Source: Ailurus styani
Taxonomy: Eukaryota; Chordata; Mammalia; Carnivora; Ailuridae
Length of the DNA stretch: 64,000 bases
NCBI GenBank assembly: GCA_002007465.1
Contig: LNAC01000679.1
Location: 373,723-437,722 of the forward strand
Direction: 5' to 3'
The first letter of the stretch is position 1; every line of letters starts with the position of its first letter. The position numbers and the translations under genes were made by a program. Below the pieces are notes generated by a model that did not search any database, had not been told where the DNA came from, and saw only the letters and a program-made list of their open reading frames with translations. Shown one piece after another: positions 57,700-64,000 of the stretch.

Positions 57700-58815
57700 C
57701 CTCAGGCACCGAAGTGCTACCCTTCCCTTTTGTGGCAGTTTCTCATGCTTATTACCACTGAAAGACTTACATTGCAGCAACAAGGCAATACACATTTTTG
57801 CTTCAGCTAGTTACGAGGATTCCATTTTAGCCCTCATCCCACAACAAATTTTCTGCTTAGAAAAATTAGAGTAGGCCGGTATGGTACTTTAACTTTTCCC
57901 AAACATGTCACATGTGTATTATTATCCAAGAAATTTTTTTCTACCAGATATAATAGCTATCTGCTCCCATTTGTCATTATATATGATTATGTATTTATTA
58001 TATATAATATTTATACACACACACATAAGTACAATAGAGAAAAGATAAATAACTTTTCCAGAGTCAGGGGGTGATGATGGTGTGGTAGAATGAGATCTGC
58101 ACAAGGAGTTAAGCAGAGCTGAATCTAAAGTCTCTGTTCCCAGTTCCCTTCCAGTTCCCTTCCCAGTGCTTCGTAAATTTTTACTTCATGGTTTTCTGCA
58201 GGCCCTGGCCTTTGCCGAGTTCTGCACTCAACAGTAACAGCAGCAGCAAGCCTTTAAGTAATAATATGCAGGGCACAGACTCACCAAAAAACATTTTCCG
58301 GTGAGACATGCTAGCCAGTGAAGATCCCTCCAAATTCATGATAGACATCCTAAGGAAAAGTAAATGGAGTTGAGTCTCAACGAGAGGCTGGGAGTGAAAA
58401 AGCATCTGGGAAACATTTTTATGTACTTCTTCTATCATCTGATAACTATTCCCCAGCAAAAATCCAAGACATTTTATCAAGTTGAAATAAAATAAAATAA
58501 GACAAAATAAAGCAAATACAAAATAAATTCTAAAATAAAAACAAAAATAAAAAAGATAGGCAAGCGACCTACTCAAAGAGATGTTGTGGTCGGGAAGACA
58601 GTGCCTGGGTGATGACAACCAGCTGAGTCTCCATGAGGCCGATGATGATGATGCTACATGTTGGGAGTCTTGTGGCTACCTATGCAGAGGCAGCACAGCC
58701 CACAGAGAGCGAATCCATTGCACGCACTCCCTAAGTAACTGGCTCAGCATTTGATCTTCTTCTTGCCTCTTTAAATAGTTCATCTAGTTTCTTAGAATAG
58801 GTGGAACTGTGGAAA
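57700..58815. other. Unique sequence with one candidate small exon
   Basis: No repeat is recognised apart from A-rich text at 58485-58555. A 145-codon minus-strand frame (58181-58618) covers a possible 65-nt exon at 58285-58349, listed separately. Confidence 0.4.
58285..58349 (-). other. Speculative small exon, minus strand
   Basis: On the minus strand a pyrimidine-rich 'ctccatttacttttccttag' acceptor precedes 65 nt that stay open in the 145-codon frame. A strong donor 'GTGAGT' (complement at 58279-58284) follows. The peptide in that frame, 'MSIMNLEGSSLASMSHRKMF', is not recognised. Good splice signals arise by chance in DNA of this length, so this is a hypothesis only. Confidence 0.15.
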
Positions 58816-58827
58816 GATGGCCAAGAC

Positions 58828-59018
58828 GGGGGCACCAGGGTGGCTCAGTCGTTAAGGGTCTGCCTTCAACTCAGGTCATGATCCCAGGGTCCTGGGATTG
58901 AGCCCCACATCAGGCTCCCTACTCAGTGGGAAGCCTGCTTCTCCCTCTCCCACTCCCCCTGCTTGTGTTCCCTCTCTCACTGTGTCTCTGTCAAGTAAAT
59001 AAAATCTTTTAAAAAAAT
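58828..59018 (+). mobile_element. CAN-SINE, sense, with 12-bp TSD
   Basis: Head 'gggggcaccagggtggctcag', core 'ggtcatgatcccagggtcc', 'ccctctcccactccccctgc' segment and 'aagtaaataaaatctt' tail. Perfect TSDs 'gatggccaagac' at 58816-58827 and 59019-59030. Confidence 0.97.
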
Positions 59019-59094
59019 GATGGCCAAGACAATCACTTATGGTCCCATATATAAACATTAAATCCTCATAAAATCTAATGAGTTACGATCACTA

Positions 59095-59335
59095 AGAAAT
59101 CTAGGAGTTAATGATAATGGAAGCTAACATCTATTGAGAGCTACTATTTGCCAGGGATCATGCTTAATGTTTTATGTGACTACCTCACCAAAACAGTATT
59201 TTGTAGGAAAGGCAAATGAGGTATATAGACATTAAGTCTTTGCCTACAGTCACACAGATGGTAATCAGAAGAACCAGGATATGAGCTACAAGCTGGGCTC
59301 CAGGGTCTGAACTCTTAACTACTGCAATAAATAGC
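59095..59335 (-). repeat. MIR SINE, antisense
   Basis: 'gctaacatctattgagagctactatttgccagggatcatgc', 'gtcacacagatggtaatcagaagaaccaggat' and 'ctgggctccagggtctgaactcttaact' are antisense MIR landmarks over nearly full length. Confidence 0.82.
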
Positions 59336-59349
59336 AGCTTCTTCTTCCA

Positions 59350-59520
59350 GAGCATTTCCTATGGGTCAGGAACAATGCCAAACATGTTATTGTATTTTCT
59401 CTTTGTATTTATTATCATTCCCATTTTCCTGAAGAGGAAACAGAGACTTAGAGAAATGAAGTGAATTATTCATTTAACACGGCTGATTAGTAGTAGAATC
59501 TACATAAAATCTATTTTTGT
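59350..59520 (-). repeat. MIR SINE, antisense, second copy
   Basis: 'cctatgggtcaggaacaatgcc', 'attatcattcccattttcctgaagaggaaacagagacttagag' repeats the same order immediately after the first copy. Confidence 0.72.
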
Positions 59521-59604
59521 TTGCTTGTCCATTGCAGTCTCCATCCAAGCATGCCTGTACTGTGCTGTCTTGCCTGTCCCAAGTTAGTATCACTACAAAG
59601 TAAA

Positions 59605-59735
59605 AGAAAATATCTCATCTTGCCCCTTCTTTGTTCACAAAGAAACTGAGGCTCAAAAGGAATAGGGACTTACTCAAGATCATACAATTATTTACTGCAA
59701 AGCAGTGATAAAATCTTTCAGAGAGTTTATCCAGA
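59605..59735 (-). repeat. MIR SINE fragment, antisense, third copy
   Basis: 'cacaaagaaactgaggctcaaaaggaatagggacttactcaagatcatacaa' is the MIR core complement. Three MIR-like units in 650 bp are unusual. Confidence 0.65.
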
Positions 59736-59770
59736 CAGTGATCATCCAAGTAGGTAATCTTCCCTCTCTC

Positions 59771-59940
59771 TCTCTTTTTAAGATTTATTTATTTTAGAGA
59801 GAGAGGGAAAGCATGGGGGAAGGGCAGAGGGAGAGGGAGAGAGAGTCTCAAGCAGACTCCATGCTCAGTGTGGAGCCCAACAAGGGGCTTGATCTCATGA
59901 CCCTGAAATCAGGACCTGAGCTGAAACCACCCAGGGACCC
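59771..59940 (-). mobile_element. CAN-SINE, antisense, internal deletion
   Basis: Tail complement, GA-rich segment, core complement ('ctcatgaccctgaaatcagg') and a head complement reduced to 'gagctgaaaccacccagggacc', so about 30 bp around the A box are deleted. TSDs 'aatcttccctctctc' (59756-59770) and 'gatctttcctctctc' (59942-59956) are imperfect. Confidence 0.93.
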
Positions 59941-59956
59941 TGATCTTTCCTCTCTC

Positions 59957-60479
59957 AAAGTATGCTCTCTGACCTTTACTCATTAAATTACGTCTACTAT
60001 AAGATATATTCAATTTAGAATTATATGGTACTACCTATGAGTATTGTTATTTTGTATTTGAAGAAAAAATTTCTGAGAACCATTTTTTCACCTATGTTAT
60101 TTTTTAATCATCTGAAAAAACACATACACACACACATGAGAGAGAAGGCAATGTTCATTTTCTTCTCAGACCTGGGTTCTGCTTTTACATCTAAAGTTAA
60201 AAGATAGACTCTGTCAACTCACTTAATTTCCCATCTAACCAAACTAATAGATTCTCGGAAAGTGTTTGGACAGATTTATGTATATTATGAAGGCCACATC
60301 AAGGTTTGTTTCATATGAGAATTTCTAATATTTGTAGGGCATTTTTGGGCATATTTGTAGCATCGTTGGTTGAAAGTACTGGAAAGTAAAAATCTATTCC
60401 TCAAGTTACACTCTTACTTTCATAGACTAGTTTCATTTGCAAAAATGGAGTTAAGTTTGTGGTAGAGTCAAATTATTTG
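59957..60479. other. Unique sequence, no gene seen
   Basis: Only a short CA run (60120-60136) is recognised. Confidence 0.4.
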
Positions 60480-61860
60480 TGTCTGTAATGTTCTTCTTTA
60501 GCCAGTAGGGAGCTGAACCTGCACAAGGTTGGATGGCAGGCAGGGGTTCCTGGCCCAAAGGGTGCTGTGCAGATGGTAAATAGCAAAGTGTTCCTAGAAT
60601 AGGGGAGAAGGACAACCAAAAATATACTGCTTAATTCATACAATAAAAGAAATCAAGGATGGATAATATGGAGACTGAAGATAGCTATGCCAATAATGAT
60701 GTTTTGCCCAGTTTCTTGATGTGAATCAGTTCATAGTCTTGGAACCCATTGACTGAAAAAGAGGCCAGCTATTCCTAAGAAATCACAGTGCAATTATATC
60801 CAGTAATGTTTCCCACATATCTTCCCAAAAGGAATATTTATCCAGTTAGTCTGATATTCATACTATGTGAAAAGACAAATACTCCAACAATTCCTAGATT
60901 GCTAGGCCCAGGGAATTAGGAAGCAAAAGCACCATCACAGCCTGTGTTACAGGAGGGCTATAAATAAGGCAGGTAATAAAAGGAGTCCTGACTCAGATCC
61001 AGGTCATAGTGGGTCTGTAGGGTTCCCAAAATTCACCTGCTTATCATTTTCCCTGTCACTGAATAAATAATTCGAATGGACATATTTGTAGCTGGTAAAA
61101 TCCTTGTATTGGTTCCTTGATGGGTGAAGACCGTGTAGAAGCTCTGAAAATTTCCCTTTCCTTCATGATAGTACATTACAAAAAAATACTGCATTCTCAC
61201 GGGAATAACAGTAATTGATGTCATCCAAAAATAATGGAAAGATAGAATACTGGTGGTCTCCATCATTATATTACCATTTAATGTACCAGTTTAGCCCCTA
61301 CCAAAACTGGAGGAATCATAGCAGATGACAGTGGATTACTACAATTTTTTCCAAGTAGTCCCACTGAATTTGCTGTACTGGGTATGGTATATTTGTTGGA
61401 GACAGTTAGCATAGACTCTAGTGGGTGGCCCTGAGACATTGACTTAATGAATGCATTCTTTTCTATCAAGCTCTGCCCTACGAGGTACAGGATATGAACC
61501 ACATCCATGAGTTCTCATAACCAAGGATATCTTTTTGGGTTTAGCCATTGGGAATCGCTTTGAAAGTTCAGAGGAGGGATTGGATGTCTGGCTGTATAGC
61601 CACCTTGAGCAGGTTGTATTCCTTGATTGAAGGTTACTGATCTTCTCAGCAACTCTGTGTCTCCAGGTTCCAATATCCTCTATCTTGCTTCATTCCATTA
61701 TGCCTAAGGATGTTAATAGCTTGACCACCACTAAGCTCCAGGTTGTAGTTCTAATCTCACATCTTTGAAATTGTTTCTTAATAAACCTTTTTTAATTATA
61801 TTATTTTGAATCTTCTCTCTGTTTCCTTTGGGCCTCTGGCTATTTGACAGAAGAAGCTAT
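60480..61860 (+). mobile_element. Old ERV-L-like internal (pol) fragment, sense
   Basis: The text resembles the pol region of an old ERV-L-type endogenous retrovirus: 'aggagggctataaataaggc' and 'actcagatccaggtcatagtg' upstream, then 61441-61470 reading 'DLMNAFFSIK', like the block around the first catalytic aspartate of retroviral reverse transcriptase. Stops and frameshifts interrupt all frames and the rest of pol is absent, so it is an inactive relic. Edges and family are uncertain; minus-strand frames of 76-77 codons in it are chance. Confidence 0.5.
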
Positions 61861-62039
61861 CACATCTCCCTGAGATATTCAGAAGGAAAAGACAGAGAAA
61901 TTGAGAATTAGAAAGATAAGAATTATATAGAATGGTTTGTGACTTAACTTTCTTCTCAAAGACTCCTGGACATATTTTAAAAATTTCACCAGCATCTAAT
62001 GAATGATTTGTTATGTCTTTGTATTAAAATAATGTTACT

Positions 62040-62225
62040 CGATATGTGGCCTCCACATCCATGGCATCAGTAATACTTGGGAACTTGTTAGAAATGTAAT
62101 TTCTTGGGTTCCATCCCAGACCTACTAAATCAGAGATTCTGGGAGTGGGGCCCAACGTTTTATAATTTAAGAAGCCCTCTAGGTGATTCTGATACATACT
62201 ACAGTTTGAGAACCATTATATTAAG
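62040..62225 (+). mobile_element. MER5A-type hAT-Charlie DNA transposon relic
   Basis: 'catcagtaatacttgggaacttgttagaaatg', 'ggttccatcccagacctactaaatcagagattctgggagtggggccc', 'taagaagccctctaggtgattctgatacat' and 'agtttgagaaccatta' follow MER5A almost base for base. A non-autonomous element fossil. Confidence 0.9.
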
Positions 62226-63789
62226 GTGGATCATGATCCCATCTTTCTGATACATTACACAGAAGAATACTAATTTAGGTAAAAGCAAACATGTTGGAGA
62301 CTCTCATTAGTAAATATATTAAATCAAGATGTGAATAATGAACTATTTACATGATTGTTTCTATTACCAAACTTTGGTCTTTTTTTTTTTTAAATTAGAA
62401 AGTACATAGAATGTTTAGCTCTGCTGGGCCAAGTTTTTCATAATTTTCAGTTCTAGAAACCATATAAGCCAGAAAGAGGTGTCTAGGGAACAAATATAAT
62501 TACTTAGGCTAGAATTTTTAATAAATGTTTTCTGTGATACTACCATGAACTATTTTTTTAAATGCAGAAATACAATTTTATTATTGAATATTGATCTTAT
62601 GTATACTGATCTTGCTATTCTAAAAGTGTTTCTATTAATTATTTTGGATTTGCTACATAAACAATCACATCACCTGTGAATGAAGACTGTTTTATTTCCT
62701 ATTCCAGGGCAAACGCCTTTGGTATTTCACTATTACATAAGATATGCTGTGGACTTTTCGTAGACACTTTTTTGTTATTTTTGATTTTTTTGCCATGAAC
62801 TATTAATGAGAAGTATTGGGAAACTAGAAATGGTGGACTCCAGGTCAAATAATTTAAGAACACTTTTAGTTCAGTGGTATTAAACACATTTATTTACATA
62901 TCCCAGGTCATTAATATGCAGCTGTGCATTAAAAATTTCCATGAGGCCATAAAGCATGTTATATCTCCTCAAGTGCCATAGATATATTTTTGGGGAAATA
63001 TCAGGCCAAGAAATGACATAATTAGTAAAACAGCCATATCACAGGAAACCAAAGGCAGATAGAAACAAAGAAATGACATAATTGAAGTTATATGGACCAT
63101 CCTAGTGAGGATTTCTGATTTTCTGAATAGGATCTTAGAATTATTCTCTAGAATGGCAAAATTGTACCACAGGATTTGAGAAAGCAGAAAGAATGATAGG
63201 ATCAGCATGAGGGAGGAAGAAGTTTGCTTTGTCAGGTCATGACAAATTGGTAGAGTGGCTGAGGTAAGGAATAGGCATAGAAAAGGTACAACTCAAAGAA
63301 AATTTGATGTTCTAAAGGCAGTTTTTCACTTAAAGTGAAAGAGTAAGGAGAGACATTTATTGATTAATCCATTATTTTATGTGGTCTCAACTGAGGAGTC
63401 CATCAGAATTGACCTTCAATGGAATGGCATTGCAAATCCAAGTATACTATGGAGTATAATTTGAAATATGTAGATAAGATTACCTCTTCCATTCTCTTTG
63501 TGTTCATTGACAGTGGTCAAGAGGAAACAGTGCCCCAACACATCCCAAATAAAGATTTCTCCTTCCCTGGCTTTCCTGCCACCATTGGCCCCATAAAGAG
63601 GGAGACCAGAACTCTGCATTCTTCTGTCAGGACTGGCACCTCGCCCTCCTTCATAAAATGTATCCTCTTACCACCATTAATTTTGCCTAGAAAATTTCAT
63701 TATGACATCGATTCCTGAGAGTCAGTGGTTACCAAAGGAAGCCTAGAGCATCCCTTTTTCCCGGACTGTAATCATAAGGTGTCAGGGCA
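62226..63789. other. Unique sequence, no gene seen
   Basis: No exon or repeat can be supported. 'aagaaatgacataat' occurs twice (63009 and 63069). Open frames of 62-99 codons (for example 63419-63718 plus) lack family features. Confidence 0.4.
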
Positions 63790-64000
63790 GTGAAGCTGCT
63801 CACCTTAAGTTGAGCACTGCCTTTCATCCTTCCCTGACTTATTTTCTCTTCAACACTTAACTCCTTCTGATATAATTTGTATTTACATATTTAGTAATTT
63901 CTTTCCCTCTCTGTGTGTCTCTCTCCTCTGGAATAAAAGCTCCTTGAGGGCAAGGATTTTTTTTTCTAACTTTTTCTGAATCTCCTAAGATAAATGGTTT
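63790..64000 (+). mobile_element. L2 LINE 3' part, sense, runs off the window
   Basis: 'ttcatccttccctgacttattttctcttc' and 'ctggaataaaagctccttgagggcaaggattttt' match the L2 3' part ('...aatgtaagctccatgagggcagggac'). Confidence 0.7.

Noticed and set aside
57458..57874. 138-codon plus-strand open frame with Leu/Ser repeats
   Set aside because: The repeats are the (CT)n tract of a SINE.
58181..58618. 145-codon minus-strand open frame as a membrane protein gene
   Set aside because: Hydrophobic runs come from A-rich plus-strand DNA; no family match, promoter or downstream exons. Only its small splice-flanked part is kept as a speculation.

Overview
The window is mammalian genomic DNA and holds no recognisable protein-coding gene. 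Organism: it contains about 24 tRNA-derived carnivore SINEs (CAN-SINE / SINEC). Each has a tRNA-like head (roughly TGGCTCAGTNGGTTAA), a core around GGTCATGATCYCAGGGTCC, a CT-rich segment and an AAATAAATAAAATCTT tail. Several share the head AGTGGGTTAAAGCCTCTGC, which I associate from memory with mustelids (ferret, mink, marten, otter). A carnivore, probably a mustelid, is therefore the best reading. AT richness, microsatellites and decayed mammalian repeats (MIR, L2, L1M, MER5, old LTRs) fit intergenic or deep intronic sequence.

Layout. 1-9 kb: old sense L1 3' pieces, MIRs and three CAN-SINEs. 9-16 kb: mostly unique sequence with two SINEs and MIRs. 16-23 kb: a SINE, an antisense L1 3' end, a CpG-containing endogenous retrovirus LTR (18.5-18.8 kb), old LTR-like DNA, and a young 5'-truncated L1 with perfect 16-bp target-site duplications (TSDs) at 19.8-20.5 kb. 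24-31.3 kb: antisense L1 sequence, one piece running from 3' UTR through most of ORF2, with five SINE-derived insertions and a second L1 3' end nested in it. 31.5-43.5 kb: SINEs, MIRs and unique sequence. 43.9-45.1 kb: an L1 ORF2 fragment with a roughly 400-codon open frame. 46.5-47.8 kb: an L1 whose 5' part is inverted. 47.9-51.4 kb: ancient repeats including about 1.6 kb of L2. 53.2-53.8 kb: an assembly gap. 54-64 kb: unique DNA, SINEs, a cluster of MIRs, an ERV-L-like internal fragment, a MER5 element and an L2 edge.

Function. Nothing here forms an operon, pathway or new system. The points of interest are insertion mechanisms (twin-primed L1, palindromic SINEs, an L1 fragment lacking its 3' end), an LTR with paired YY1-type motifs, a few unique blocks that look conserved, one speculative small exon, and assembly problems: a 603-bp gap, two single Ns, and a 66-bp exact duplication ending at one N. 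Repeat names come from remembered consensus sequences, not a search. Edges of old repeats are good to tens of bases; edges set by TSDs are good to a few bases.
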